Assembly: GCA_900475325.1 (NCBI GenBank)
Contig: LS483371.1
Span: 2,108,001 to 2,172,000, forward strand
From: Paucimonas lemoignei
GTDB lineage: Bacteria > Pseudomonadota > Gammaproteobacteria > Pseudomonadales > Pseudomonadaceae
Direction of reading: 5' to 3'
Length of the DNA stretch: 64,000 bases
Position numbers and translations under genes: made by a program. Positions within the stretch are counted from its first letter, which is position 1, and the number at the start of each line of letters is the position of its first letter. Of the stretch, positions 1-8,718 are shown piece by piece. The notes under the pieces are model-generated. The model was not told the DNA's origin. It ran no database searches and saw only the letters and a list, made by a program, of their open reading frames with translations.

Positions 1-255
1 GACGCGACCTATCGGTTGCTCAGTCGATCTGTCGCCGAAACGTCAGCTGAGCTGAAATGCACATTCAATTCTCTGGATCGATTTACCTATCGCAATGGCT
101 GGTACGTGATCGATATTGGTGGGAACAATTTGCGATTGATTGCAGCCGTTGAGTTCGGCAAGCAGTTGGTTTTCGTGAAACATATCTATACCCACGCTGA
201 ATACACCAAGGCCAACAAGTGGTACCAAACGCAGAAAACGGGGGTCAGACCATGA
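1..255 (+). CDS. higB: HigB-type toxin, 5' end cut by window
   Basis: Likely the RelE/HigB-fold mRNA interferase of a type II toxin-antitoxin pair. The frame is open from base 1 (D-A-T-Y-R...) with no convincing start, so the N-terminus lies upstream of the window; the TTG at 16 is only an in-frame codon. The visible 84 residues carry the family's typical order: a conserved NGWYVIDIGGNNLRLIAAV strand pair followed by FVKHIYTHAEY near the C-terminus, as in HigB proteins of about 95-100 residues. The stop overlaps the antitoxin start in ATGA at 252-255, which fits coupled translation. Toxin first and antitoxin second is the usual HigBA order. Confidence 0.85.
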   Translation, partial: DATYRLLSRSVAETSAELKCTFNSLDRFTYRNGWYVIDIGGNNLRLIAAVEFGKQLVFVKHIYTHAEYTKANKWYQTQKTGVRP

Positions 256-731
256 GTGCTGCATCAGCCCATAGAACAGTCGATAACGCTGCCATCCGAG
301 AATTGGCACAGCGCATGGAAACACTGCGCCTGGACATGGACCGGCTGGGCGCTCATTTCATGCATCACATCGACTCGCCGCATGATTATCAGCAAGCGCT
401 GAAAGTCATTGATGAACTTACCGATGGCCAGGAACTGACGTCCGTGGAGAGTCATCTGTTGGACAGTCTGTGTGACTCGGTGGAGCGCTACGAAAGCAAG
501 GCGCCTGAGCTCTCTGCCTTCAATGCGCGCATCGAGGGTTTGTCCGAGCTGGATCTGCTCAAGGCGTTAATGGTGCAGAACAAGCTCACTGGGGCAGACC
601 TTCCAGAGATCGGTGACAAGAGTGTGGTGTCACGGATTCTGAGCGGGCAACGACGTCTGACCATCGAGATGGTAGGGCGGCTGGCGGCGCGGTTCCATCT
701 GGATCCGGGCGTGTTTGTTCCTCGAACCTGA
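252..731 (+). CDS. higA: HigA-type antitoxin with HTH
   Basis: Predicted 159-residue partner of the upstream toxin; it would neutralise the toxin and autorepress the operon. The C-terminal third (about residues 105-155) has the pattern of an XRE-type helix-turn-helix: SELDLLKALMVQNKLTGADL, then a recognition-helix segment SVVSRILSGQRRLT, ending in FHLDPGVFVPRT. The N-terminal part is acidic and probably binds the toxin. I chose the ATG at 252 because it overlaps the toxin stop; the frame could be extended upstream to 219 but that would lie inside the toxin gene. The XRE assignment is from pattern recognition only. Confidence 0.85.
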   Translation: MSAASAHRTVDNAAIRELAQRMETLRLDMDRLGAHFMHHIDSPHDYQQALKVIDELTDGQELTSVESHLLDSLCDSVERYESKAPELSAFNARIEGLSELDLLKALMVQNKLTGADLPEIGDKSVVSRILSGQRRLTIEMVGRLAARFHLDPGVFVPRT

Positions 732-840
732 ATGCCGCCTAATGCTGTCTGCTTCTTGAGCATCCCCCCCCGTCACCCCCTCGAAACTTTTACCCCATCG
801 CCCCGGTCACTTTTAAACACCTCACACAGGGAATCAGGCG

Positions 841-1743
841 ATGGCTAGGGCAATATGGAAAGGCGCGATCAGTTTTGGGCTGGTGCACATCCCGGTCGCG
901 CTGGTGTCGGCGACTTCTTCCCAGGGTGTCGATTTTGACTGGCTGGACAAGCGCAGCATGGATCCGGTGGGCTACAAGCGGATCAACAAGGTCACCGGCA
1001 AGGACATGACCAAGGAAAACATCGTCAAAGGTGTGCAATACGAGAAGGGCCGTTACGTGGTCCTCAGCGAGGAAGAAATTCGCGCCGCGCACCCCAAGTC
1101 GACCCAGACCATCGAGATTTTCGGTTTCGTCGATGGCCAGCAAATCCCTCTGCAGAACATCGAAACCCCTTATTACCTGGCGCCGGACAAGCGTGGCGAA
1201 AAGGTCTACGCCTTGCTGCGTGAAACCCTTGCTCAGACCAAAAAAGTCGCCTTGGCCAATGTGGTGCTGCATACCAAGCAGCACCTGGCAGCGGTGATGC
1301 CCATAGAGTCCGCGATGGTACTGGTGCTGTTGCGCTGGCCTTCGGAGGTGCGTGGCCTGGACACTCTGGAACTGACCGAAGCGGTGACCGATGTGAAGCT
1401 CAGCAAAAGCGAGCTGGCCATGGCCAAGCGTCTGGTCGAAGACATGAGCGCAGACTGGTCGCCGGACGAGTACCGCGACACCTTCCAGGAGCAGATCATG
1501 CATTTGGTCGAGACCAAGGCCCGGGAAGGCAAGATCGAGAATGTCGAGACTGAAACCGATGAGGGCGAGCGCAAAAGCGCCGATGTCATTGACCTTACCG
1601 AGCTGCTCAAACGCAGCCTGGCGGGCAAAGGATCAGTCAGTAAGAAACCTGCGAAACCGGCAGCCGCCAGTAAAGCCGAGCCGGCAAAAGCACCCGCCAA
1701 GCGCCGGGCGCCTCCACGCAAGAAAACCACCAAGGCGTCGTGA
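841..1743 (+). CDS. ku: Non-homologous end joining protein Ku
   Basis: Bacterial Ku, a homodimeric ring that loads onto double-strand DNA ends and recruits ligase LigD. The 300-residue product starts MARAIWKGAISFGLVHIPVA, the hallmark N-terminus of the family, and the beta-barrel core runs to about residue 250. The tail from about residue 258 is rich in Lys, Ala and Pro (KKPAKPAAASKAEPAKAPAK...), the basic extension that lets some bacterial Ku proteins slide inward and bind DNA. A GGGA ribosome site precedes the ATG. No ligD lies within the window, so its partner must be elsewhere. The gene stands alone between the toxin-antitoxin pair and a REP-like palindrome. Confidence 0.96.
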   Translation: MARAIWKGAISFGLVHIPVALVSATSSQGVDFDWLDKRSMDPVGYKRINKVTGKDMTKENIVKGVQYEKGRYVVLSEEEIRAAHPKSTQTIEIFGFVDGQQIPLQNIETPYYLAPDKRGEKVYALLRETLAQTKKVALANVVLHTKQHLAAVMPIESAMVLVLLRWPSEVRGLDTLELTEAVTDVKLSKSELAMAKRLVEDMSADWSPDEYRDTFQEQIMHLVETKAREGKIENVETETDEGERKSADVIDLTELLKRSLAGKGSVSKKPAKPAAASKAEPAKAPAKRRAPPRKKTTKAS

Positions 1744-1765
1744 GGTTTGCGGACTCACGCTGGCT

Positions 1766-1841
1766 CTGTAGGAGCTGCCGAAGGCTGCGAAAGCAATTTT
1801 CCTGGCACACCGCAATTCGCAGCCTGCGGCAGCTCCTACAG
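1766..1841 (+). repeat. REP/REPIN-like palindrome, GTAGGAGCTGCCGAAGGCTGCGA family
   Basis: Two inverted half-sites (CTGTAGGAGCTGCCGAAGGC and its complement) enclose about 25 bases between ku and the next gene. The same termini occur at 3313, 15194, 53436 and 58105 in this window. This is the layout of REPINs, non-autonomous elements mobilised by RAYT transposases; no RAYT gene is present here. Confidence 0.85.
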
Positions 1842-1848
1842 ATCGAAG

Positions 1849-2148
1849 TTACTGGTGCGTATCCACATCCTCAGCCGGATAAAACTCGCCCTCCATCCCC
1901 ATTTTTTCCAGCCGCTCGCGCACGATCGCCTCAACGTTGGCCAGCGCCGCTTGATCGTCCGGGTTGACCAGCTGCAAGCACAGGCGTCGGGCATTCTGAT
2001 CGTGGGTGCCTTCGCTGAGCATGTCGTGGGTGAAAACCTGTTCGCCACGCCATAGGCACAACTGGGTATGCGTACCGCCGAGCCATATCTCGTTGATTGA
2101 TCTAAGGTCAGTGGTAGCCAGTTGGTCCACGGTGATCGTCTTGTCCAT
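1849..2148 (-). CDS. Conserved hypothetical protein, 99 aa
   Basis: Small soluble protein of unknown function. It begins MDKTITVDQLATTDL and contains NEIWLGGTHTQLCLWRGEQVF, with an acidic C-terminus (GEFYPAEDVDTHQ). There is no signal peptide, membrane segment or recognisable catalytic motif. The ATG at 2148 has an AAGGT ribosome site about nine bases upstream, and codon use looks like that of its neighbours. The gene converges on ku, and the stop at 1849 lies just beyond the REP-like palindrome. I consider it a real gene but cannot assign a role. Confidence 0.7.
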   Translation of the reverse strand: MDKTITVDQLATTDLRSINEIWLGGTHTQLCLWRGEQVFTHDMLSEGTHDQNARRLCLQLVNPDDQAALANVEAIVRERLEKMGMEGEFYPAEDVDTHQ

Positions 2149-2332
2149 TGCGCCGTACCTTTTAAGTCAGTCGATTTTTCAGTGAGTCGATACAGCTCAG
2201 ACGTGCAGGAGCAGCGGGTCGTTCCAGCCGCGTGCCGTCCAACTGCGCCAACGGTGATGAACCGACGCGTCAGACCAAGGTCGATCAACCAACAGGGGGA
2301 CGCGACCAGCATGAACAGACAAGGGGAATCCC

Positions 2333-3307
2333 ATGACTGACACGGCTGTTTTTACACGCAGACGAATACTTACCCTGGCTGCCGGTGTTTCGGCGGTCTT
2401 TACCCTGGACTCGGCGGCTGCACACTCCAGGCCGCCCACCCTACCTTCGCCGACGGCACCCTCGGCATTGGACACAGGAGGCAAGACCATGCTGACTCGG
2501 GCCATCCCCTCAAGTAACGAGCCGCTGCCCGTGGTCGGGCTCGGGACCTATCGCGGTTTTGATGTGGCGACCTCCAGTGCAGCCTATAAAAGCCTGCCGG
2601 GCGTGCTGGATGCGCTGTTTGAAAAGGGCGGCACCGTGATCGACAGCTCGCCCATGTATGGCCGGGCCGAGCAGACCACGGGGGAGCTGTTGTCGATTCA
2701 TCAGCCTCGCTCGCCCGCGTTTATCGCCACCAAGGTCTGGACCCGAGGTCGCAAAGAAGGCATCGAGCAGATGGAGCAGTCATTCAAGTTGCTGCGCACC
2801 GACCGCATCGACCTGATGCAGATTCACAACCTGCTGGACTGGAAAACCCATTTGCCCACATTGCGCGAGTGGAAGGAGCAAGGGCGCATCCGTTACATCG
2901 GCATCACTCATTACACGGCGTCGGCTTACGCTGACGTGGAGGCAGTGCTTAACGCTGAGCAGATGGATTTTCTGCAGATCAACTATGCGCTGGATGATCG
3001 GGCGGTCGAGAAACGCATCTTGCCGTTGTGTCGTGAGAAGGGCGTCGCGGTGATCTGTAATCGGCCGTTTGGTGGGGGTGGGCTGTTGTCACGCTTGAAA
3101 GACAAACCGCTGCCGGGTTGGGCGGCGCAGGTCCAAGTCAACAGCTGGGCGCAGTTGGCGCTGAAATTTCTGCTGGCCCACCCGGCGGTTACTTGCGTGA
3201 TCCCGGGGACTGGCAACCCGCGCTACATGCTCGACAACGCCGGTGCAGGCTTCGGGCCGATGCTGACCGATGCCCAGCGCGAGCAGTTGATTGATCTGGT
3301 GGGGTAA
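2333..3307 (+). CDS. Aldo/keto reductase with Tat-like leader and internal second start
   Basis: NAD(P)H-dependent oxidoreductase of the aldo/keto reductase superfamily, 324 residues. The TIM-barrel part begins near residue 60 (LPVVGLGTYRGFD). It shows the catalytic Asp/Tyr region (VIDSSPMYGRAEQTTGELL), a Lys strand (FIATKVWTRG) and a cofactor segment (CVIPGTGNPRYML). The first 30 residues read as a twin-arginine leader: TRRRILTLAAG, a hydrophobic stretch, then an AAA-type cleavage region. The ATG at 2333 has an AAGGGGA ribosome site. An in-frame ATG at 2489 also has a strong AGGAGG site and would give a leaderless 272-residue enzyme, so two forms are possible. The substrate is unknown. Confidence 0.88.
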   Translation: MTDTAVFTRRRILTLAAGVSAVFTLDSAAAHSRPPTLPSPTAPSALDTGGKTMLTRAIPSSNEPLPVVGLGTYRGFDVATSSAAYKSLPGVLDALFEKGGTVIDSSPMYGRAEQTTGELLSIHQPRSPAFIATKVWTRGRKEGIEQMEQSFKLLRTDRIDLMQIHNLLDWKTHLPTLREWKEQGRIRYIGITHYTASAYADVEAVLNAEQMDFLQINYALDDRAVEKRILPLCREKGVAVICNRPFGGGGLLSRLKDKPLPGWAAQVQVNSWAQLALKFLLAHPAVTCVIPGTGNPRYMLDNAGAGFGPMLTDAQREQLIDLVG

Positions 3308-3312
3308 CGGTA

Positions 3313-3388
3313 CTTGTAGGAACTGCCGCAGGCTGCGCATTGCGGTGTGCCTGACACACTGGTTTCGCAGCCTTCTGCAGTACCTGCA
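3313..3388 (+). repeat. REP/REPIN-like palindrome, degenerate
   Basis: Inverted half-sites CTTGTAGGAACTGCCGCAGG and a mutated partner (GCAGCCTTCTGCAGTACCTG) sit between the convergent reductase and MFS genes. It belongs to the same family as 1766-1841 but has several substitutions in both arms. Confidence 0.7.
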
Positions 3389-3399
3389 CGGAATTTGGG

Positions 3400-4713
3400 T
3401 CAGCGATTCACCAGCTTCGCTGGCAACGCAATCACCAGGAAACAACTGAGAATCAGGCATCCGGCAAAGAACCACATGGCCCCGGCACTGCTGCCGGTGA
3501 CGTCTATGGCGATGCCCATCAGCGAATTACTCACCAGCCCGGCGATGTTGGCCAGCGAACACGCCAAGGCGAAGCCGGTAGCGGCGGCGCGGCCTTTGAG
3601 GAACGTGGCGGGCAGGCTGAAAAACACCGGTACTGCACCGATGATGGCCGCTGAGGCAATGGCGAACAGCACCACCGTTGCCACCAGATCATGGGTAAAG
3701 AATGTGCTGCCCGCCATGGCGGCAGAGCCGACCAGAAACGGCACGATGATGTGCCAGCGCCGTTCGCGATGGCGGTCCGAGCTGGCGCCAATCAGCAACA
3801 TGCCCAGCAACGCCGCGACGCTGGGCAGCGCGGTCAGAATGCCGATGTGGAAGGTGTCCACTACCCCCGCGTTGCGAATGAAGGTCGGCATCCAGAAGCC
3901 CATGGCGTAGGCACTGAGCAGAATCGAGAAGTCGATACCGCCGAGCATCCATACCTTTATGTCGAAAAAACCATCACGAAAACGCTGCTTGCTGCCGGTG
4001 CTGGCGTCCTCATCGCTGCGCAGTTCCTGCTCCAGCAACGCGCTTTCAGCCGGACTCATCCAGCGCGCTTCTTTGTGGTTGTTGGGCAACGCCCAGAACG
4101 CCAGAATGCCCAGCAGCACGCTGGGTAAGGCCTCCAGCAGAAACAGCCACTGCCAGCCACGCAGACCTGCGCTGTGGTCGAAATGGCTCATGATCCAGCC
4201 GGACAGCGGGCCGCCAATCACGCTCGACAGCGGCAGGCCGATCATGAACAGGGCAATCATGCGTCCGCGTCGGTAAGTGGGAAACCAGGTGGTCAGGTAA
4301 AACAGCACTCCCGGCAGAAAACCCGCCTCGGCGACGCCCAGGAAAAACCGCACCAGGTAGAACTGCATCGGCGTAGTCACCAGCATCGTGCAGGCCGACA
4401 GCAGGCCCCAGGTGATCATGATCCTTGCAATCCACAGCCGTGCGCCGACTCGCTCCAGCACCAGATTGCTCGGCACCTCGAACAGGATGTAGCCGACAAA
4501 GAACAGGCCGGCGCCGAGCCCGAACGCGGTTTCGCTGAAGTGCAGCTGGTCGAGCATCTGCAGCTTGGCGAAGCCGATGTTGATCCGGTCCAGGTACGCC
4601 GCCAGGTAGCAGAAGCACAGGAACGGGATCAGCTTCCAGGTGATCTTGCGATACATGGCCTGGATGGGCGCGGTACTTTCGGTGGGCGCAACCGCTGGGT
4701 TTGCAGAGGGCAT
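3400..4713 (-). CDS. MFS transporter, ACS (anion:cation symporter) family
   Basis: Twelve-helix major facilitator importer of the ACS type, which carries organic anions such as dicarboxylates, sugar acids or aromatic acids with protons. The product is about 437 residues from ATG 4713. Family signs are YRKITWKLIPFLCFCYLAAYLDRINIGFA at the first helix, GLGAGLFFVGYILFEVPSN, and the charged cytoplasmic motif WFPTYRRGRM between helices 4 and 5. An upstream in-frame start at 4797 lies inside a REP-like palindrome and is rejected. No neighbouring catabolic gene reveals the substrate. Confidence 0.88.
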   Translation of the reverse strand: MPSANPAVAPTESTAPIQAMYRKITWKLIPFLCFCYLAAYLDRINIGFAKLQMLDQLHFSETAFGLGAGLFFVGYILFEVPSNLVLERVGARLWIARIMITWGLLSACTMLVTTPMQFYLVRFFLGVAEAGFLPGVLFYLTTWFPTYRRGRMIALFMIGLPLSSVIGGPLSGWIMSHFDHSAGLRGWQWLFLLEALPSVLLGILAFWALPNNHKEARWMSPAESALLEQELRSDEDASTGSKQRFRDGFFDIKVWMLGGIDFSILLSAYAMGFWMPTFIRNAGVVDTFHIGILTALPSVAALLGMLLIGASSDRHRERRWHIIVPFLVGSAAMAGSTFFTHDLVATVVLFAIASAAIIGAVPVFFSLPATFLKGRAAATGFALACSLANIAGLVSNSLMGIAIDVTGSSAGAMWFFAGCLILSCFLVIALPAKLVNR

Positions 4714-4749
4714 GGTGGGGGTCCTGGGGTGGTCATCAGGCGCTTCACT

Positions 4750-4828
4750 TGTAGGAGCCAACTTGTTGGCGAGACGATGGTCCTGCGTGAACCGCAATAT
4801 CGCCTCGCGAACAAGTTCGCTCCTACAG
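4750..4828 (+). repeat. REP/REPIN-like palindrome, TGTAGGAGCCAACTTGTTGGCGAG family
   Basis: Inverted half-sites (TGTAGGAGCCAACTTGTTGG and CGAACAAGTTCGCTCCTACA) flank about 30 bases between the MFS gene and pssA, both on the minus strand. The stem sequence differs from the other families in the window. Confidence 0.8.
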
Positions 4829-4839
4829 GGACGTGGTGC

Positions 4840-6183
4840 TTATAGGATGCGATACAACAACCGCTCAGCCCTAACCCGACTGACCCGGCGCAGGAATGTG
4901 CGAACGGCCACAGGATACTCATTGAGCGTATCCAGTTCATCGTACTTGCCGACCCGTTCGGTATTGAGCATCAGTTGCGCAAGCTCCGCTTCACGTTGCG
5001 CGGTCCATTGCCCCTTTGGGTCGTCGATCAGCAGGCCGTTTTCCAGGTCCAGATTGAACGCCCGAGGGTTGAGGTTGTTGCCGGTCAGCAAGGTGTACTG
5101 CTCGTCAATCCACATGCCCTTGAGGTGGAAGGTGTTGTCGCCATGCTTCCACAGGTGCAGGTTCAGCTTGTGCCTGGCGATGTCGGTCTGATGTTTCTGC
5201 GCGAAGCGGCGCAGGCTGATTTCATACAGATACGGCAGGGCGGAAATCACCTTGAACGGTTCATCCGCCGGGATGAAGAAGTCGTTGGCTGTTTTGTCGC
5301 CAATGATGATATCGACCCGCACGCCGCGCTTGAGGGCGCGGTTGATCTCGCGCTTGACCGCCAGCGGCACGTTGAAATACGGCGTGCAAATGGTCAATCG
5401 CGTCTTGCTGGCCGCGATCAGGTCAATGATGGTGCGGTTGAGCGGGTTGCGCGTGCCCACGCCCAGCAGGGGGATGACCCGCAGTTCGCCGTTTTGCGCC
5501 ACGCCGTCCGGTGTGTCGTAGGTGGTGCGCTTGAGGTGATTGCGAAACGCGCGGATTTCACTGCGCAGGCTGCGCGAGGTCGGCGGCGAGGGCAGGTCCA
5601 GGCGATGCACTGCGCTGGACGGCAGAATGTCTTGCTGAACCATGTGCTGGAAGCTGTCGGCCAACGCTTTGCTGTGCAGCACGTGGTAGCGATCCAGGCG
5701 GTATTTGTCCAGTTTGTGCAGGTAAACGTTGTTGATACTGGCGCCGCTGTAGATCACGCAGTCATCGACCACGCTGCCCTTGAGGTGCAATACGCCGAAC
5801 AGCTCCCGCGTCTGGACCGGTACTCCGTAGACCGGTACTTCTTCGTCGTATTCCAGGTTCTGCGCCTGATACCAGGTCGAGTTACCCGGTTGCCGCCCGG
5901 CGCCGATCAGCCCGCGTTGCGCGCGGAACCAGTCCACCAGCACCACGACATCGAGCTCTGGCCTGGCAGCCTTGGCGGCATACAGCGCATCGAGAATTTC
6001 TTGCCCGGCTTCGTCCTGCTGCAGATACAGCGCGACCAGATAGATGCGCTGGGTTGCCGAAGCGATTTTCTCAAGCAGGCAACGACGATAGTCAGCGGCG
6101 CTGGGCAGGATGGTGATTGCGTCGCCCGGCAGGGTAAAACCGCGCAGGGCTGCGAGGGTGGAGCGTCGGAAGTTGGACCGCAT
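4840..6183 (-). CDS. pssA: CDP-diacylglycerol--serine O-phosphatidyltransferase (type I)
   Basis: Makes phosphatidylserine from CDP-diacylglycerol and serine, the first committed step toward phosphatidylethanolamine. The product (447 residues) belongs to the phospholipase D superfamily. Two HxKxxxxD catalytic motifs are visible, at His133/Lys135/Asp140 (HLKGSVVDD) and His353/Lys355/Asp360 (HLKGMWIDE). Similarity to E. coli PssA runs end to end: EKIASATQRIYLVALYLQQD, RPELDVVVLVDWFRAQRG, GDKTANDFFIPADEPFK, LTGNNLNPRAFNLDLENG. E. coli PssA is about 451 residues, so the gene is complete. Type I PssA is a peripheral enzyme, consistent with no membrane helix. The very basic C-terminus (RRVSRVRAERLLYRIL) may help membrane binding. 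Confidence 0.96.
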   Translation of the reverse strand: MRSNFRRSTLAALRGFTLPGDAITILPSAADYRRCLLEKIASATQRIYLVALYLQQDEAGQEILDALYAAKAARPELDVVVLVDWFRAQRGLIGAGRQPGNSTWYQAQNLEYDEEVPVYGVPVQTRELFGVLHLKGSVVDDCVIYSGASINNVYLHKLDKYRLDRYHVLHSKALADSFQHMVQQDILPSSAVHRLDLPSPPTSRSLRSEIRAFRNHLKRTTYDTPDGVAQNGELRVIPLLGVGTRNPLNRTIIDLIAASKTRLTICTPYFNVPLAVKREINRALKRGVRVDIIIGDKTANDFFIPADEPFKVISALPYLYEISLRRFAQKHQTDIARHKLNLHLWKHGDNTFHLKGMWIDEQYTLLTGNNLNPRAFNLDLENGLLIDDPKGQWTAQREAELAQLMLNTERVGKYDELDTLNEYPVAVRTFLRRVSRVRAERLLYRIL

Positions 6184-6318
6184 AAGCCTCTCGAGGGGTT
6201 AAACCAACAGCGGCTGAGCTTACACCGTAGCAGCGGGTTTGACGTGGGCTTTGAGAGAATTGCGCAGAGGCTGCGCGGTAAGAAGTTTGACAAAACATTC
6301 ACACATTTTTTACGAAAC

Positions 6319-6337
6319 GATAAACATTACCAATTAC
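6319..6337 (+). promoter_or_regulatory. Possible Fur box upstream of siderophore receptor gene
   Basis: The 19 bases GATAAACATTACCAATTAC match the Fur consensus GATAATGATAATCATTATC at 12 of 19 positions (my count). They lie 85 bases upstream of the receptor ATG at 6422, in an A/T-rich stretch. Iron repression of such receptors is typical, but the match is only moderate. Confidence 0.35.
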
Positions 6338-6421
6338 ACCTGATAGCATTTAGCAACGTGGCCTCGGTCTCTGCACTCATTTGCGTTGAATATCTTTTCT
6401 CCCTATTCGTCAGGAAGCATC

Positions 6422-8629
6422 ATGCGCAGCATCGTCTCCCCTAAGACTCCTTATCGTTTTTCCCTGTTAGCGCTGTGCTGCTCGCTGAGCTTTCCCTTGA
6501 TGGCAGCCACTGAGACCGCCGGCACCCAGCCGGGAACCCTCGTGTTGGGCGAGACCGACATCAATGCGCAGAAGGCTGACGAGCACGCGTTGCCACCGGC
6601 ATTCAGCGGCGGTCAGGTGGCGCGGGGCGGGCAGTTGGGGGTGTTGGGTAATGCCGACATCATGGATGTGCCGTTCACCATGAGCAGCTACACCGAACAA
6701 CTGATCGAAGACCAGCAGGCCGAAGACATTGGTGATGTGCTCGCCAACGATTCGTCGGTGCGTGAGTCGTTTGGCTATGGCAACTCATCCCAGGTGTTCA
6801 CCATCCGTGGCTTGCCCCTTGCGGGCGAGGATATTTCCTACAACGGTCTGTACGGTGTGTTGCCGCGTCAGATCATTTCCACCGACGCGCTGGAACGAGT
6901 CGAAGTGTTCAAAGGGCCCAACGCCTTTATCAATGGCGTGACGCCGACCGGTTCCGGCATCGGCGGCGGCGTGAACCTGCAACCCAAGCGCGCCCAGGAC
7001 ACCCCGACCCGTCGCTTCACCACGGATATCAGCACCGACGGCCGGGTGGGCGAGCATCTGGACCTGGGCCAGCGTTTCGGCGAAGACAACCGTTTCGGCG
7101 CACGGCTCAATCTGGCTCAGCGCGAAGGCGAAACCGGCATCGAAGACGAACAACATCGCAGCAAGCTGTTCTCCCTGGGCCTGGATTATCGCGGCGATGC
7201 CTTGCGTCTGTCGGGGGACATTGCCTACCAGAAGCAAAGGATCAATCAGGGCCGTAACAGCGTCCGGCTTGGCGCTGGCGTCACCCAGACGCCTGATGCG
7301 CCGGACGCCGACACCAACTATTCGCCCAAGTGGTACACCACTGAAACCGAAGACACCTTCGGCATGTTGCGCGGCGAATATGACCTCAATGAAAACTGGA
7401 CGCTGTATGCCGCTGGCGGCGCTGTGCACACCCGTGAAGTGGGCAACTACGGTACGCCGGTCCTGACCGATAACCTGGGCAATGCCACCATCCGCAGCTC
7501 CTTCATCCCCCATGATGAAGATAACGTGTCGACCATGGCCGGGATCAACGGCAATCTGCAGACAGGCCCGGTGAGCCATAAATTGAACCTTGGCCTGGCA
7601 GGCATCTGGACCGAGCAACGCAACGCCTACGAGTTTGGTGCCGTCAGCGCCAGTAACACGACCAACATCTACGACCCGGTTTACCAGCCTCGTCCCGCCA
7701 GTGGCTCGCCGGTCGGTGACCTGAACGATCCGGGCATCACCGGCAAAACCCGCAACCGCAGCGTAGCGATTTCCGACACCCTGGGCTTCTTCGACGATCG
7801 GCTGCTGCTGACCGCAGGCCTGCGTCGCCAGCAACTGCGCGTGCAGGGTTTCGCCTATGGCACTGGTACGCGGACATCGGTGTATGACGAAGCGATCACC
7901 ACGCCGGTCTATGGCCTGGTGTTCAAGCCCTGGCAGCACGTTGCGTTCTACGCCAACCGTATTGAAGGGCTGGCCAAGGGCGCGACCGCACCAAACACTG
8001 CGGGCATGCTGAACCCCGGGGAAATGTTTGCACCGGCGCGTTCGAAGCAGCTGGAAGCGGGCGTCAAAGTGGACATGGGCACTTATGGCGCGAGCCTGGG
8101 TGTGTACCGCATTGAGAAAGTCAGCGACGGTTTCACCCAGCCCCTGGCGAACGGCGCGTCGGTCTACGTGGTGGACGGCAAACAGATCAACCGAGGGGTC
8201 GAGACCAATATCTTCGGCGAGCCTATTGCAGGCCTGCGCCTGATTGCCGGTGTCACTCTGATGGACACCGAACTGAAAGGGACGCTCAATGGCGCCAACG
8301 ATGGCAACAATGCGGTGGGTGTGCCGACGTTCCAGTTCAACGCCAGCGCCGACTGGGATATCCCGGGCATCGAAGGTGCTGCGCTTAACGCTCGCATGTT
8401 GCGCACCGGTGGCCAGTATCTCGACCCAGCCAATAACCTGACCATTCCGACCTGGAACCGCTTCGATCTGGGCGCGCGCTACACCTTCAACGTTTCGCAG
8501 AAAGACATCACCCTGCGCGCGAACGTCGAGAACGTGGCCAACAAAGATTACTGGGCATCCACCAATGGCGGCTATCTGACCCAGGGCGAGCCACGCACCG
8601 TCAAGTTCTCTGGGACGATTGATTTCTAA
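6422..8629 (+). CDS. TonB-dependent siderophore receptor
   Basis: Outer-membrane receptor importing a ferric siderophore with TonB energy, 735 residues. The ATG at 6422 follows an AGGAAG ribosome site; the earlier frame start at 6386 lacks one. A signal peptide covers about residues 1-33 (basic start, FSLLALCCSLSFPLMA). The plug domain follows (DVPFTMSSYTEQLIEDQQ, SSQVFTIRGLPL, ALERVEVFKGPNAFINGV), then a 22-strand-type barrel ending in a terminal Phe (TVKFSGTIDF), as outer-membrane proteins do. No FpvA-type signalling extension is present before the plug, so it is unlikely to act with an anti-sigma factor. The sequence style resembles hydroxamate (ferrichrome-type) receptors; the exact ligand cannot be stated. 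Confidence 0.92.
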   Translation: MRSIVSPKTPYRFSLLALCCSLSFPLMAATETAGTQPGTLVLGETDINAQKADEHALPPAFSGGQVARGGQLGVLGNADIMDVPFTMSSYTEQLIEDQQAEDIGDVLANDSSVRESFGYGNSSQVFTIRGLPLAGEDISYNGLYGVLPRQIISTDALERVEVFKGPNAFINGVTPTGSGIGGGVNLQPKRAQDTPTRRFTTDISTDGRVGEHLDLGQRFGEDNRFGARLNLAQREGETGIEDEQHRSKLFSLGLDYRGDALRLSGDIAYQKQRINQGRNSVRLGAGVTQTPDAPDADTNYSPKWYTTETEDTFGMLRGEYDLNENWTLYAAGGAVHTREVGNYGTPVLTDNLGNATIRSSFIPHDEDNVSTMAGINGNLQTGPVSHKLNLGLAGIWTEQRNAYEFGAVSASNTTNIYDPVYQPRPASGSPVGDLNDPGITGKTRNRSVAISDTLGFFDDRLLLTAGLRRQQLRVQGFAYGTGTRTSVYDEAITTPVYGLVFKPWQHVAFYANRIEGLAKGATAPNTAGMLNPGEMFAPARSKQLEAGVKVDMGTYGASLGVYRIEKVSDGFTQPLANGASVYVVDGKQINRGVETNIFGEPIAGLRLIAGVTLMDTELKGTLNGANDGNNAVGVPTFQFNASADWDIPGIEGAALNARMLRTGGQYLDPANNLTIPTWNRFDLGARYTFNVSQKDITLRANVENVANKDYWASTNGGYLTQGEPRTVKFSGTIDF

Positions 8630-8718
8630 AATGACTACGAACAAAACGGCGGTGGTCTGACGGAGCGGCCCTCACCGCAAAAGAGTACCTCGGTTCACCA
8701 GACATAAGGCCAAACCCC

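Noticed and set aside
765..780. C-rich run between higA and ku
   Set aside because: Short homopolymer-like stretch with no repeat partner or hairpin of note.
4714..4797. Upstream start of the MFS gene at 4797
   Set aside because: The added residues come from a REP-like palindrome and are not family sequence; ATG 4713 is better.
4975..6444. 489-residue plus-strand open frame opposite pssA
   Set aside because: pssA on the other strand is conserved end to end; this frame is its complement.
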